Counted from the stretch's first letter, positions 17,450 through 26,590 are shown. The stretch is DNA of 64,000 nucleotides from Roseobacter litoralis Och 149 (GCF_000154785.2 NC_015730.1:248001-312000); one strand, 5' to 3'. A program made the numbers and translations. The notes: generated by a model not told the origin, from the letters alone.

Positions 17450-17524
17450 TGGTGCTGCAGGGGAGGATTGAACTCCCGACCTCGTCATTACCAATGACGC
17501 GCTCTACCACTGAGCTACTGCAGC
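17450..17524 (-). tRNA. tRNA-Thr (anticodon GGT)
   Basis: 75 bases including an encoded CCA. The acceptor stem GCTGCAG/CTGCAGC pairs fully, the D arm is GCTCAGTGGTAGAGC, the anticodon arm CGTCA-TTGGTAA-TGACG gives GGT (reads ACC), and the T arm is GGGAG-TTCAATC-CTCCC. No integrase or direct repeat suggesting an att site is nearby. The gap 17201-17449 before it shows no gene. Confidence 0.96.
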
Positions 17525-17610
17525 CTTTGTGCGAGTGCTGGTTAGACGCAAACTCACATTGGTGCAAGCCTAATCTGGACCCGCGCGCGTGGCTGCGATA
17601 GACAGCCTTT

Positions 17611-17790
17611 ATGGCAGATAAAACTCCATCGAAATTCAAAGGCACAACCGATGGCTCCCGCGAAGACCGGCTGAAAGCGGCGTTGAAAGCCAACCTTGCG
17701 CGGCGCAAGTCTCAGTCGCGCGAGCGGGCGCAGTCAGATGGGGAAACAAACAAAATACCGGGCAATTCCGGGCAGGATAAGGACGCATAA
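17611..17790 (+). CDS. Small conserved hydrophilic protein upstream of murA
   Basis: 59-residue highly charged protein beginning [19 protein letters not shown] and rich in Lys, Arg, Ala and Ser, with no membrane segment. It ends four bases before the murA start, so the two are very likely co-transcribed. I recall similar small proteins ([18 protein letters not shown]) upstream of murA in other Rhodobacterales. This and the conserved position make it a real gene despite its size. Function unknown; the [12 protein letters not shown] stretch could form an amphipathic basic helix for nucleic-acid or membrane contact. Confidence 0.75.
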   Translation: MADKTPSKFKGTTDGSREDRLKAALKANLARRKSQSRERAQSDGETNKIPGNSGQDKDA

Positions 17791-17794
17791 GCGC

Positions 17795-19063
17795 ATGGAT
17801 TCGATATTGGTAAAAGGGGGCGGCAGCCTGAAGGGGCAGATCCCGATCGCAGGTGCAAAGAACGCCTGCCTTGCCCTCATGCCCGCAACATTGTTGTCCG
17901 AAGAACCACTGACGCTGACCAATGCACCGCGCTTGTCGGACATCCGCACAATGACGCAACTGCTTCAGTCGCTGGGGGCGGAAGTGACCTCGCTGCAGGA
18001 TGGTAAGGTGCTGGCGATGTCCTGTCACGGGGCGATCAACACCCGTGCGGAATATGACATCGTGCGCAAGATGCGCGCGTCCAACCTCGTGCTTGGGCCG
18101 CTTTTGGCGCGCGAAGGTCACGCGCAGGTTTCCCTGCCCGGGGGATGTGCAATCGGGGCACGCCCCATGGACATCCACACCGACGGGTTGAGCCAGATGG
18201 GCGCCGAGATCGAGTTGAAAGACGGCTATCTGCTGGCCAAGGCCAAGGGCGGACGGCTCAAGGGGGCGGTCATTGACTTTCCCTTTGCCTCTGTTGGGGC
18301 GACCGAGAATATCGTGATGGCCGCGTCACTGGCGAAAGGCACCACCGTCATTAACAATGCCGCGCGCGAGCCCGAGATTGTGGATCTTGTTGAATGCCTG
18401 CGCGCCATGGGAGCACAAATCGAAGGCGAAGGGACCTCGACTATCTCGGTGCAGGGCGTTGACCGACTGGGCGGCACCACCCACCGCGTTGTGACGGACC
18501 GGATTGAGCTTGGCACCTATATGCTCGCCCCGGCGATCTGCGGCGGACAGGTGGAACTGCTGGGGGGACGCATCAACCTGCTGGCTGCGTTTTGTGACAA
18601 GCTGGATGCGGCGGGTGTCACGGTGACCGAAACTGCGAATGGGTTGAGTGTCGCCCGCGCAAATGGGGATATCCGCGCGGTCGATGTCACGACGGAGCCA
18701 TTTCCGGGGTTTCCCACCGATCTGCAGGCGCAGATGATGGCCCTGTTGTGCACCGCCAAAGGGACCTCTGTTCTGGAAGAAAAGATATTCGAGAACCGGT
18801 TCATGCATGCGCCTGAGCTCATTCGCATGGGCGCTGACATCGAGGTGCATGGCGGGACCGCGACAGTCAAGGGGGTTGACCGCCTGAAGGGGGCCCCGGT
18901 GATGGCCACCGATCTGCGGGCGTCCGTTTCCCTGATCCTTGCGGGGCTTGCCGCTGAGGGCGAGACAAAAGTGTCCCGCGTCTATCATCTCGACCGTGGA
19001 TATGAGCATGTGGTGCGCAAGCTCTCCGCTGTTGGGGCGCAGATCGAAAGGATCGCGGAATAA
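17795..19063 (+). CDS. murA: UDP-N-acetylglucosamine 1-carboxyvinyltransferase
   Basis: First committed enzyme of peptidoglycan synthesis; adds enolpyruvate to UDP-GlcNAc in the cytoplasm. 422 residues from ATG 17795 ([20 protein letters not shown]), the standard MurA length; the longer upstream frame is spurious because it overlaps the small gene before it. KNACLALM supplies the catalytic Lys near 22. The loop that carries the fosfomycin-target Cys reads [14 protein letters not shown] near 113-126, so the Cys is present and fosfomycin sensitivity is expected. The stop overlaps the next start by one base (TAATG). Confidence 0.97.
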   Translation: MDSILVKGGGSLKGQIPIAGAKNACLALMPATLLSEEPLTLTNAPRLSDIRTMTQLLQSLGAEVTSLQDGKVLAMSCHGAINTRAEYDIVRKMRASNLVLGPLLAREGHAQVSLPGGCAIGARPMDIHTDGLSQMGAEIELKDGYLLAKAKGGRLKGAVIDFPFASVGATENIVMAASLAKGTTVINNAAREPEIVDLVECLRAMGAQIEGEGTSTISVQGVDRLGGTTHRVVTDRIELGTYMLAPAICGGQVELLGGRINLLAAFCDKLDAAGVTVTETANGLSVARANGDIRAVDVTTEPFPGFPTDLQAQMMALLCTAKGTSVLEEKIFENRFMHAPELIRMGADIEVHGGTATVKGVDRLKGAPVMATDLRASVSLILAGLAAEGETKVSRVYHLDRGYEHVVRKLSAVGAQIERIAE

Positions 19064-19530
19064 TGACCGATGCACGTTTCGAAGACGGGCGTGAAGCGCC
19101 GTTGAACCTTGGTGCGGTCGATGCAGAAGACCTCAAGGTCATGGCGTCCCTGGCGCAGGATGCGGTTTTTCCGGCAACCGAAATGCGCTGGGACAGGGTC
19201 GCGCAGCGGTTCGCTCTGCTACTCAACCGTTTTCGCTGGGAAGAGGGCACGGCACGTGCGATGTCCCCTGAACGGGTGCAATCTGTATTGGCCTTCGACA
19301 CGGTGACCGCTGTTGCCAGCAGCGGGATCGACCGGGGCGACAAGGACACAATTCTGTCTGTGCTCACGATAGAATTTGTTGTCGCAGACGCCCCTTCGGG
19401 TCATATCGTCATCACGCTTGCGGGGGATGGGGCCATTCGTCTTGAGGTTGAAGCAATTGAAGCGACCTTGAAAGACGTCACAAAACCCTATTTGGCACCG
19501 TCCAAGACGACGCCATCGCATCCTGAGTGA
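19063..19530 (+). CDS. DUF2948 family protein
   Basis: 155-residue soluble protein of a family largely restricted to alphaproteobacteria and usually found next to murA and hisD, as here. Recognisable features are DLKVMASLAQDAVFPATEMR near 24-43 and RFALLLNRFRWE near 51-62. No catalytic motif or membrane segment is evident. Coupled to murA by a one-base overlap. Function unknown; the association with cell-wall and histidine genes is positional only. Confidence 0.88.
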   Translation: MTDARFEDGREAPLNLGAVDAEDLKVMASLAQDAVFPATEMRWDRVAQRFALLLNRFRWEEGTARAMSPERVQSVLAFDTVTAVASSGIDRGDKDTILSVLTIEFVVADAPSGHIVITLAGDGAIRLEVEAIEATLKDVTKPYLAPSKTTPSHPE

Positions 19531-19575
19531 CCTATCCCCGGCACTGCCCCTTTCCCAGACGAGTCGTAAACTGCC

Positions 19576-20889
19576 ATGCCCGTATTTCTGAATGCTGCCG
19601 ATCCAGATTTTGAGACCCGCTTCAGCGCTTTGCTGAGCGCCAAGCGCGAAGACAGCCCCGATGTAGACGCCACCGTTGCGCAAATCATTGCGGATGTCCG
19701 AGCACGCGGTGACGCGGCCCTGATCGACCTGACGGAAAAGTTTGACCGGCTGACGTTGACGCCGGATCGCCTCGCCATCACGCCTGATGAGGTGGATGCT
19801 GCGGTTGCGACGGCGCCCGGCGATCAGGTGGCCGCACTGGAACTGGCGGCGCAACGTATCCGCGCCTACCATGAACGCCAACGTCCTGAGGACGCAGAGT
19901 GGATCGATGACAGCGGCGCAATGCTGGGCTGGCGCTGGACGCCTGTGGCGGCAGCTGGGCTTTATGTGCCGGGTGGTCTTGCGTCCTACCCGTCCTCGGT
20001 GCTGATGAACGCCATCCCTGCCAAGGTCGCGGGGGTTTCCCGCCTTGCCATGGTCGTGCCGGCACCTGATGGCGTGCTGAACCCGCTTGTGCTGGCCGCA
20101 GCACGTCTGTCGGGGGTTGATGAAATCTACCGTATCGGGGGGGCACAGGCCGTGGCAGCACTTGCCTACGGCACGGCGACAATCGCGCCGGTGGATAAGA
20201 TCACCGGTCCGGGCAATGCCTTTGTCGCGGCGGCCAAGCGGCGTGTTTTTGGCAAAGTCGGCATTGATATGATTGCGGGTCCATCCGAAATACTGGTGAT
20301 TGCAGATGCGCAGAATGACCCGGATTGGATCGCCCTCGATTTGCTGAGCCAGGCGGAACATGACGAAAGCGCGCAGTCTATCTTGATCACGACCGATGCT
20401 GCGTTCGGGCGGGCGGTGGCGGTGGCGGTTGAAAAGCGGTTGGAAACCCTAGAGCGGCGCGCGATCGCGGGTGCGTCCTGGCGCGATTTTGGGGCGATCG
20501 TCACAGTCCCTGATCTGGCCACAGCGGCTACATTGTCCGACCGGATCGCCCCTGAACATCTTGAGCTTTGCGTGGCGGACCCGGATGCCCTGAGCGCGCA
20601 GATCACGCATGCCGGGGCGATTTTTCTGGGGCAATGGACGCCAGAGGCGATTGGCGATTATGTCGGGGGACCCAATCATGTTCTGCCAACGGCACGCTCT
20701 GCCCGGTTCTCATCGGGCCTGTCCGTGCTTGATTTCATGAAGCGTACGACACTGGCGCGGATGACACCGGCGGCATTGCGCGCCGTCGGTCCGGCGGCCG
20801 AGACGCTGGCCAACTCGGAAAGCCTTGAGGCGCACGGCCTTTCTGTGACGGCGCGCCTGCGCAAACTAAACGACAGTGAAGCGCTCTAA
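19576..20889 (+). CDS. hisD: Histidinol dehydrogenase
   Basis: Last enzyme of histidine biosynthesis; zinc enzyme oxidising L-histidinol to L-histidine with two NAD. 437 residues, normal for HisD. Motifs: AGLYVPGGLASYPSSVLMNA near 128-147, GPGNAFVAAAKR near 213, GPSEILVIAD near 233-242, LLSQAEHDESAQ near 257 with zinc ligands, and PEHLEL near 325 carrying the catalytic Glu-His. It follows DUF2948 by 45 bases and probably shares the transcript. Clear housekeeping gene. Confidence 0.97.
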   Translation: MPVFLNAADPDFETRFSALLSAKREDSPDVDATVAQIIADVRARGDAALIDLTEKFDRLTLTPDRLAITPDEVDAAVATAPGDQVAALELAAQRIRAYHERQRPEDAEWIDDSGAMLGWRWTPVAAAGLYVPGGLASYPSSVLMNAIPAKVAGVSRLAMVVPAPDGVLNPLVLAAARLSGVDEIYRIGGAQAVAALAYGTATIAPVDKITGPGNAFVAAAKRRVFGKVGIDMIAGPSEILVIADAQNDPDWIALDLLSQAEHDESAQSILITTDAAFGRAVAVAVEKRLETLERRAIAGASWRDFGAIVTVPDLATAATLSDRIAPEHLELCVADPDALSAQITHAGAIFLGQWTPEAIGDYVGGPNHVLPTARSARFSSGLSVLDFMKRTTLARMTPAALRAVGPAAETLANSESLEAHGLSVTARLRKLNDSEAL

Positions 20890-20958
20890 AAGGTTGCCCC
20901 GAACGGTGTTTCCGCGCTACTCAGGCGCGGCTTACATCCATCGGCAAGAAGTACTCAA

Positions 20959-21438
20959 ATGTCCCGCATCTCGCATATAACCCTCGATGACAGCGGCCTT
21001 CCGCCGCCGACGCCTGAAATCGAACAGGAGCGGAAAGTCGCGATGTTTGATCTTCTTGAGGACAATACGTTTGTGCTGCCCAGTCGCGAGGGGCGCCCGG
21101 TTCTCGACGGTCCCTATCACATCAGCCTTGCGATCCGCGACAAGCGTCTCGTCTTTGACGTGAACACGGAAACAGCAGAAAAAGCGGCGGAATTCCATCT
21201 GTCGCTCGGGCCGTTCCGGCAGGTTGTCAAAGACTACTTCCAGATTTGCGAAAGCTATTTCGATGCGGTCAAGAAACTGCCACCGAGCCAGATTGAAACC
21301 ATCGACATGGCACGACGCGGTATCCACAATGAAGGCAGTCGTGTGCTTCAGGAACGCCTCGAAGGTAAGGCCGATATCGACACCGACACCGCACGGCGTT
21401 TGTTCACACTGATTTGCGTTCTGCACTTTGGCGGTTAA
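20959..21438 (+). CDS. UPF0262 family protein
   Basis: 159-residue conserved alphaproteobacterial protein beginning MSRISHITLDDSGL, followed by ERKVAMFDLLEDN and GPYHISLAIRDKRLVFDV, the UPF0262 pattern. Cytoplasmic, no known activity. It usually sits between hisD and a low-molecular-weight phosphatase gene, exactly as seen; its stop is immediately followed by the phosphatase ATG. A small CCGCGC/GCGCGG hairpin (20912-20930) separates it from hisD. Confidence 0.9.
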   Translation: MSRISHITLDDSGLPPPTPEIEQERKVAMFDLLEDNTFVLPSREGRPVLDGPYHISLAIRDKRLVFDVNTETAEKAAEFHLSLGPFRQVVKDYFQICESYFDAVKKLPPSQIETIDMARRGIHNEGSRVLQERLEGKADIDTDTARRLFTLICVLHFGG

Positions 21439-21900
21439 ATGACACAAGAACCGCCACAGTCCGTTCTTTTTTGTTGTGATCATAACGCTGTGCGCTCTCC
21501 GATGGCGGAGGGCATGATGAAAAAGCTCTACGGCACCGGCACATACGTCCAATCCGCCGGCGTGACGAATGATCTTGAGATTGACGGATTCTCGATCGCG
21601 GTCTGTCAGGAACTGGATGTGGAATTATCGCGTCACCGGTCCCGCAGCTTTGACGAGATGGAAAACTGGGGCGATGATCTGGGTTCTTTCGATCTGGTGA
21701 TCGCCTTGAGCCCGGCCAGCCAGCGCCGCGCGCTGGAATTGACGCGGTTCTATCACCTTGATGTGGAATACTGGCCAATCCTTGACCCGACCGGGTTGGG
21801 TGAGACGCGCGAGAGCAAGCTGGCAGGGTATCGGCAGGCCCGCGATCAGATCAAAGAGCGGCTGATCGCGCGATTTGGCCCCCCAACTGAATTGATCTGA
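21439..21900 (+). CDS. Low-molecular-weight protein tyrosine phosphatase family protein
   Basis: 153-residue protein with the P-loop C-x5-R (CDHNAVRSPMAEG, near 12-24) at the N-terminus, as in LMW-PTP and ArsC-type phosphatases. The general-acid Asp is likely in the WPILDPTG segment near 113-120. It directly abuts the UPF0262 gene, which implies coupled translation. Substrate unknown: protein phosphotyrosine or a small phosphate ester. It lacks the extra cysteines of arsenate reductases, so arsenate reduction is unlikely. Confidence 0.88.
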   Translation: MTQEPPQSVLFCCDHNAVRSPMAEGMMKKLYGTGTYVQSAGVTNDLEIDGFSIAVCQELDVELSRHRSRSFDEMENWGDDLGSFDLVIALSPASQRRALELTRFYHLDVEYWPILDPTGLGETRESKLAGYRQARDQIKERLIARFGPPTELI

Positions 21901-21908
21901 GGGCGCGT

Positions 21909-23471
21909 TTACTCCGGCACCCATTCCTTGCGCGTCATCGCAATAAATGTATCGCCTGCGCCGCCCGCCACATTGCGGTCCAGAACATCACGCAGGGATT
22001 CTGTTTGCCGGATCGCGCTCCATCCCGGTGCCGAAAACGTGCCGCGTTTAAAGACATGTTGTGACAGCAACGGGTTGGTCAGCGCCTGACTGAACGCATC
22101 CAGCGCGACAAAGACCAAAATGAGGTTTGGCAACGGGCTGTTGGGCACCCTGTCTTCGCAAAACAGGCCCACATGAAAATCGACATCGCGGGGTCCGCCA
22201 TAGTGTTTGGCGAGCGTATCGCTGATTTCCGGATCAGATGAGATGGCCTTGAAGGACGCAGGTCTTTGCTGACTCATGTAATTGCAATAATCCGAGAACC
22301 CCGCCAGCTGACAAAAGCGGTCCTGCTCGATTGAGGCCAATTCGACCTTCAACAAAGGCTCAGCCGTGTTGCGCGGCCCAAGCTCAGCTGCTTGCGTTGC
22401 ACATATACCGGCAAACCCTTTCAGCAGGCCATCACGGATCAGCAGGTCGTTGTTCATGAACGTCGTATGAACCGGGTGCAGATCATCGCCCCATTGGATC
22501 TGATCGGGGATCAGCGCGTGCCAGCGGTACAAAAGGCTGAATTCAGTGGTGATCCAGTTGGGTTTGTTCCACGGCGCATTCCACGCCACGGACGGGTCCG
22601 CGCGCAGCGTGAAGGGCAGGGGAGAGATGTGGTTGATGTAATCCTCAACGATGATCTTGATGAAAATCACGATGACCGTATTGCGCGCTGTTTCAAAAAC
22701 GCGGTCGTCATCCCAATCGGGATGTACGACTTCGATCTCGCCCGCGAGCCGGTTGTGTTCACGCAGAAACAGCGTGTTGAGCATGGCAACCTGCGGCACC
22801 GAATTGACCCGGTCCCCGCCCACGGCAAAGAGTTTCGCCTGTTTCTCAGGGCTTTGATCTGCACCCCCTAGGGGTGGGTCGAGAACCGCGAAATCAGGAT
22901 CAGGCACGCCATCGCGGTAAAGAAATGGCGGATATTCCTCATCCCCGATCATCTGAGATTTCAGACGGCCTTTGTGGCCCGGATCGCTGGACTGAAGGCG
23001 CAGCGCATCCGTCTGTGCGGGGGTGCGACCATAGAGCGTGCACATGTCGATGTCATGGTTCGACGTGTTACGTTTCAGGTGCAGCTTGGGGTCTTGCCCC
23101 TCGGGGGTGAGATGTTCTGACTCGGTGCGGATAAACCCATCGGTCAGATATTGCGCAAAGGCCGGAAACAGGCAGGTCGATTTGGGACAAAGCCGTTGTG
23201 TGCCCTCTTTGCGCCGGAACAGCTCTTGCAACACTTCCGGGTCTGGCAGGTTATCGCGGGTTTGTGGTGGCAGATGCCGTGCGCTCCAGCGGCGATCTGT
23301 CAGGCCGGACCAGCTGACATAATCACGCCCGGTGCTCAGGGGGTGTGGCCGGGTTCTGGCGCGTTTGACGACACGATTGATGGCAAATTTATTGACCAAG
23401 GCCGCCAGCGGGGGGATGGCTTCGACAATGGAAAACAGAAATTTTTGAACGTTGTAAGGGATACGTGACAT
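21909..23471 (-). CDS. Heme peroxidase family protein, prostaglandin H synthase (cyclooxygenase)-like
   Basis: 520-residue member of the animal-type peroxidase superfamily with strong likeness to mammalian cyclooxygenases. LREHNRLAGEIEVVHPDWDD and the following Arg-rich helix match the COX core. TEFSLLYRWHALIPD matches the COX segment holding catalytic Tyr385 and proximal heme His388 (here Tyr315 and His318). DAFSQALTNPL matches the Ser530 region (Ser461). The distal segment FAQYLTDGFIRT aligns without gaps to COX FAQHFTHQFFKT, keeping the Gln (Gln107) but with Asp111 for distal His207. The ATG at 23471 has AGAGGA upstream; an upstream TTG is rejected. No signal peptide. Possible fatty-acid oxygenase; substrate unknown. 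Confidence 0.85.
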   Translation of the reverse strand: MSRIPYNVQKFLFSIVEAIPPLAALVNKFAINRVVKRARTRPHPLSTGRDYVSWSGLTDRRWSARHLPPQTRDNLPDPEVLQELFRRKEGTQRLCPKSTCLFPAFAQYLTDGFIRTESEHLTPEGQDPKLHLKRNTSNHDIDMCTLYGRTPAQTDALRLQSSDPGHKGRLKSQMIGDEEYPPFLYRDGVPDPDFAVLDPPLGGADQSPEKQAKLFAVGGDRVNSVPQVAMLNTLFLREHNRLAGEIEVVHPDWDDDRVFETARNTVIVIFIKIIVEDYINHISPLPFTLRADPSVAWNAPWNKPNWITTEFSLLYRWHALIPDQIQWGDDLHPVHTTFMNNDLLIRDGLLKGFAGICATQAAELGPRNTAEPLLKVELASIEQDRFCQLAGFSDYCNYMSQQRPASFKAISSDPEISDTLAKHYGGPRDVDFHVGLFCEDRVPNSPLPNLILVFVALDAFSQALTNPLLSQHVFKRGTFSAPGWSAIRQTESLRDVLDRNVAGGAGDTFIAMTRKEWVPE

Positions 23472-23680
23472 AAAAAAGATCCTCTGAAAATGACGCAACT
23501 ATGCGTAGAACATCACGCATGTCGTTAACTTTTTCTAGAATTATTTACGGACAGGCCACAGAGCGTGCAGGCTTTGGCGCGCGCGCTTGTGCAAGGTACG
23601 GTACGTTCGCAGGTACAATTAACCCTTGCACCGCACCAACGAAAGACACAAGCTGAGAGCATATAAAAAGGGGTGGCAAT

Positions 23681-23995
23681 ATGCTCGAAATCAGCACACG
23701 AAAAGTCGCGCGGGTAATCCTGCTGACCCGTGAATATGGCCCTGAGAGCTCCAATCTATCAAACTATATATCCGGGCTGAATGATGACGAGAAAGCCAAT
23801 CTTGTCGCCCTGATGTGGGTGGGCCGCGACAGTTTTGATGTCTCCGAACTGGAGTATGCGAAAGCGGAAGCGCGGCGCGAAGCATCCGCGCCAACGGAAA
23901 ACTATCTGTCCGGCATTCCGGGCCTTGCAGAGCATCTTGAAAACGGGTTGGAATTGCTGGGCGTTGATGTGACCGATGTTGAGGACAACCTCTGA
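23681..23995 (+). CDS. DUF3775 family protein
   Basis: 104-residue acidic protein starting MLEISTRKVARVILLTREYG, the DUF3775 pattern, with LSNYISGLNDDEKANLVALM near 25-44. Mostly helical and cytoplasmic; no catalytic motif. Good SD (AAGGGG, seven bases before ATG). It is divergent from the cyclooxygenase-like gene and precedes the NTF2-like gene by 44 bases. Function unknown. Confidence 0.82.
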   Translation: MLEISTRKVARVILLTREYGPESSNLSNYISGLNDDEKANLVALMWVGRDSFDVSELEYAKAEARREASAPTENYLSGIPGLAEHLENGLELLGVDVTDVEDNL

Positions 23996-24039
23996 CACGG
24001 CACACGACCGACATGTGTTTCTGATCAATTGGAGGGTCC

Positions 24040-24447
24040 ATGCCCGCTGTCGTAAAAACCTACTTTGACGCCTTTAACGCCAAGGATATTCCGGGCATGC
24101 TGGCCTGTCTGACGGAGGATGTCGCGCATCATGTGAACGAAGGCGACGTGCGCGAGGGCAAGGAAGCCTTTGAACAGTTCTGTGTGCATATGAGCCGCTG
24201 CTATGATGAAACCCTGACCGATATGGTGATCCTTGAGGCAAAGGATCAGGGGCGTGCGGCTGCGGAATATGTGGTGAACGGCACCTATCTGGCGACGGAT
24301 GCGGGCCTGCCCGAGGCGCAGGGGCAGAGGTATCGGCTGAGTGCGGGGTCGTTCTTTGACATCACCGACGGCAAAATCTCGCGGGTGACGACGCGGTATA
24401 ACCTGTCGGACTGGATCGCTCAGGTGTCTGGAGCCGATGACGCTTGA
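24040..24447 (+). CDS. Nuclear transport factor 2-like (SnoaL/ketosteroid isomerase fold) protein
   Basis: 135-residue cone-shaped alpha+beta fold protein. It begins with the typical VVKTYFDAFNAKDIPGMLAC helix and continues with HVNEGDVREGKEAFEQFC, hallmarks of the ketosteroid-isomerase-related NTF2 group. Such proteins bind or isomerise small hydrophobic molecules; no defined substrate here. SD GGAGG seven bases before the ATG. Its end overlaps the acetyltransferase start by 11 bases, so the two are coupled and probably act together. Confidence 0.85.
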   Translation: MPAVVKTYFDAFNAKDIPGMLACLTEDVAHHVNEGDVREGKEAFEQFCVHMSRCYDETLTDMVILEAKDQGRAAAEYVVNGTYLATDAGLPEAQGQRYRLSAGSFFDITDGKISRVTTRYNLSDWIAQVSGADDA

Positions 24448-25024
24448 GTTCCGCAGGCTGAGTGGAGCCGCGTTAAACGACGCCATTCCCGCAGTTGCCG
24501 CCCTGCGCATCGCGGTGTTTCGCGACTGGCCCTATCTTTATGAAGGTGATCTCGAATACGAGGCAGAATATCTCGCCCCCTATGCGCAAAACCCGCTGAC
24601 GGTTCTGATCGGTGCTTTTGAGGGCGCGCGTCTGGTTGGGGCTTCGACCGCGATGCCGCTGACGGCGCATGCCGATGGGTTTGCGAGTGCATTTGTGCAA
24701 ACGGACATAGATGTATCAAAGGTGTTTTACTGTGCCGAGAGTGTCTTGCTCCCGCAGTTTCGGGGGCACGGGGCGGGGCATGCGTTTTTCGATCTGCGCG
24801 AGGCGGCCGCGCGGCAGGATGGCTTTGACACATGCGTCTTTTGCTCTGTGATCCGCCCTGCAGATCATTCACTGCGTCCGACCGATTACCGGCCGCTGGA
24901 TGGTTTCTGGCGCGCACGGGGCTACCGGCCCCTGCCCGGGGTCGTGGCGACATTCAACTGGAAAGATCTGGGCGCGGCAGATGAAACACCCAAGCAGCTT
25001 CAGTTTTGGGCGCGCGACCTCTGA
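24437..25024 (+). CDS. GNAT family N-acetyltransferase
   Basis: 195-residue acetyl-CoA-dependent acetyltransferase-type protein. The acyl-CoA binding loop is PQFRGHGAGHAFFDLREAAA near 112-131 (R/Q-x2-G-x-G/A pattern), preceded by VFYCAESVLL. It starts within the end of the NTF2-like gene. A perfect GACCTC-TGA-GAGGTC hairpin (25016-25030) spans its stop codon, and the convergent lipoprotein gene ends four bases away. Acceptor substrate unknown. Confidence 0.87.
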   Translation: MTLEFRRLSGAALNDAIPAVAALRIAVFRDWPYLYEGDLEYEAEYLAPYAQNPLTVLIGAFEGARLVGASTAMPLTAHADGFASAFVQTDIDVSKVFYCAESVLLPQFRGHGAGHAFFDLREAAARQDGFDTCVFCSVIRPADHSLRPTDYRPLDGFWRARGYRPLPGVVATFNWKDLGAADETPKQLQFWARDL

Positions 25025-25028
25025 GAGG

Positions 25029-25433
25029 TCACAAATCTGCGCAAAGCGTCTCGGCGGTTTCGGCAAAAGCAGCCCACGCATACCAGAAACGTTCACTCGC
25101 AGGGCTGTCAGAGAGTTTGACCTGTTGCAAAAGCTCAGGCTCTGCGAAAAAGCGCGCACTGCGCTGCTGTTCTGACTGGCTCAGCGTCAGGTTCGCCGCC
25201 GCCTGAACGCACCCACAGCGGGCCTTTGACGCCGTGCGCCGATTGTGAACGTTGCACGCCGCGCCGATCGGTCCCGTGGCAAAACGCTGAGCGCCTTCCA
25301 GTGTCACAGGTGTCAGGGTGTTTGGCTGTGTATTTGCACCACCTCCCCCGCAGGCGGCAAGGCCAAGCATCAGCGCACCCGCAAGGCCAAGGCGCAACAT
25401 GCCCAAGGCTGGTTTTGTCCGACAATACATCAT
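25029..25433 (-). CDS. Small conserved lipoprotein
   Basis: About 134 residues with a lipoprotein signal: basic N-terminus, hydrophobic run, and lipobox LAAC followed by GGGG. The mature domain has four Cys (AACNVHN, ARCGCVQ, LCADL), suggesting disulfides in the periplasm. Related Rhodobacterales proteins have, as I recall, been auto-named arginine transporter, for which I see no basis. Start uncertain: ATG 25433 has GGGGGC upstream, while 25457, 25442, 25430 and 25400 are also possible. It lies downstream of and co-directional with the porin gene. Confidence 0.7.
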   Translation of the reverse strand: MMYCRTKPALGMLRLGLAGALMLGLAACGGGGANTQPNTLTPVTLEGAQRFATGPIGAACNVHNRRTASKARCGCVQAAANLTLSQSEQQRSARFFAEPELLQQVKLSDSPASERFWYAWAAFAETAETLCADL

Positions 25434-25504
25434 AGCCCCCATATGCCGTATCCGCATCGCAGGCGCAATTCATCCGCGCCCGCTGCAGGACATGATGCCG
25501 CGCC

Positions 25505-26590
25505 TCAGAATTTCCAGCGTGCGCCGACCGCCATCGCATCAATATCGTCGAAATCTGTGCCCGAGGCGTCAAATTCATGCGTGCGGTAAATGGCATAAAG
25601 CTCAAGATTATAGGCATCGACCTTTTGAACCGCCGCGATCCCTACGGATGAGCTGTCGGATCCGTCGATTGCGTAATCATTGCCCTCGAACACATCCAGC
25701 GACAACGCCGTGGTGCCAAGGGCAAACCAATCCTGCTGATACCCGAGTTTGGCGTAGATGTAATCGGCATCGCCTTCCTGCTCGGCCCCTGCCGACAGGG
25801 CAAGGCTGAAACCGGTGGGCTTATGCAGGAGCGCGAACGAGCCGACCAACAGTTCTTCACCGCCGCTGATCCACTCGTACCCAAGGCGCCCGTCCACCTT
25901 CATGTCGCCATAGTCAGCCGCGTATTTGGCCGCGACATCATAGTATTCGCTGTCGTTGTCGCGATCCAGAACCTCTTCACCGCCCGAGATGCTAAAGACG
26001 AGGTTGTTCCATGAGGGCGTGTCGTACCGCACCCGGAACCGTCGCGCCCCGTCAAAGGATTTGAACGTGTCCCCGATGGCGATGCCTGACAGCGCGCCGC
26101 CATCGGGGCGGTACTGAAAGCTGCCGGCGAGGTCGGCAATGCCGGAATAGGCAATCACCGAGGTGCCCGAGAAATCCGCTTCCGCCACGCCGTCCGACGC
26201 GGTGCTGCCCTGACCGAAACTGAGCGTGCCCAAGCTTGGCGTGGCGTAGATCAGTTCGAGTTTACGCAGATCCGTGCGCCCGATATCGAGGTCGAGATCG
26301 TTGTTATCCATGGTCGCAGAACTCGACCCGGCGAACCCAAGCGCCGTTTCAAAGTGGAATTTGACCGTGGACCCGCCCGCCAGATCGTTCGAGTAAATCG
26401 CGCCCACGCGGCTGTTGGAATTGTCGTTGTCGGTAAAGAACGTCTCATCCTCTGTCCCGTCATCGACGCTGAAAACACCAAAGTTAAGCTGCCCATAGAA
26501 ATCAAACGTCGGGTCCGCGGCGGCAATATGCGGCGCACCCAGGGCAAGGGCAGACACAAGGCCAAGACGGGAAGGGAGGGAGACTGTCAT
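25505..26590 (-). CDS. Outer-membrane porin (Rhodobacter type)
   Basis: 361-residue general diffusion porin. The start is ATG 26590, giving a signal peptide MTVSLPSRLGLVSALALGAP with cleavage near IAAADP; the frame upstream to 26800 is spurious. The mature protein begins FDFYGQLNFGVFSVDDG and consists of alternating hydrophobic/hydrophilic beta strands with acidic turns. It ends ARWKF, with the C-terminal Phe recognised by the BAM complex. An approximately 250-base stretch (26591-26841) separates it from the upstream gene and would hold its promoter; no clear -35/-10 was seen. Confidence 0.9.
   Translation of the reverse strand: MTVSLPSRLGLVSALALGAPHIAAADPTFDFYGQLNFGVFSVDDGTEDETFFTDNDNSNSRVGAIYSNDLAGGSTVKFHFETALGFAGSSSATMDNNDLDLDIGRTDLRKLELIYATPSLGTLSFGQGSTASDGVAEADFSGTSVIAYSGIADLAGSFQYRPDGGALSGIAIGDTFKSFDGARRFRVRYDTPSWNNLVFSISGGEEVLDRDNDSEYYDVAAKYAADYGDMKVDGRLGYEWISGGEELLVGSFALLHKPTGFSLALSAGAEQEGDADYIYAKLGYQQDWFALGTTALSLDVFEGNDYAIDGSDSSSVGIAAVQKVDAYNLELYAIYRTHEFDASGTDFDDIDAMAVGARWKF

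Noticed and set aside
17450..17524. tRNA-Thr as an integration site
   Set aside because: No integrase, no repeated tRNA 3' end and flanking genes are housekeeping.
25029..25433. Name arginine transporter carried by similar small proteins
   Set aside because: The protein is a 134-residue lipoprotein with cysteines and no membrane transport domain.
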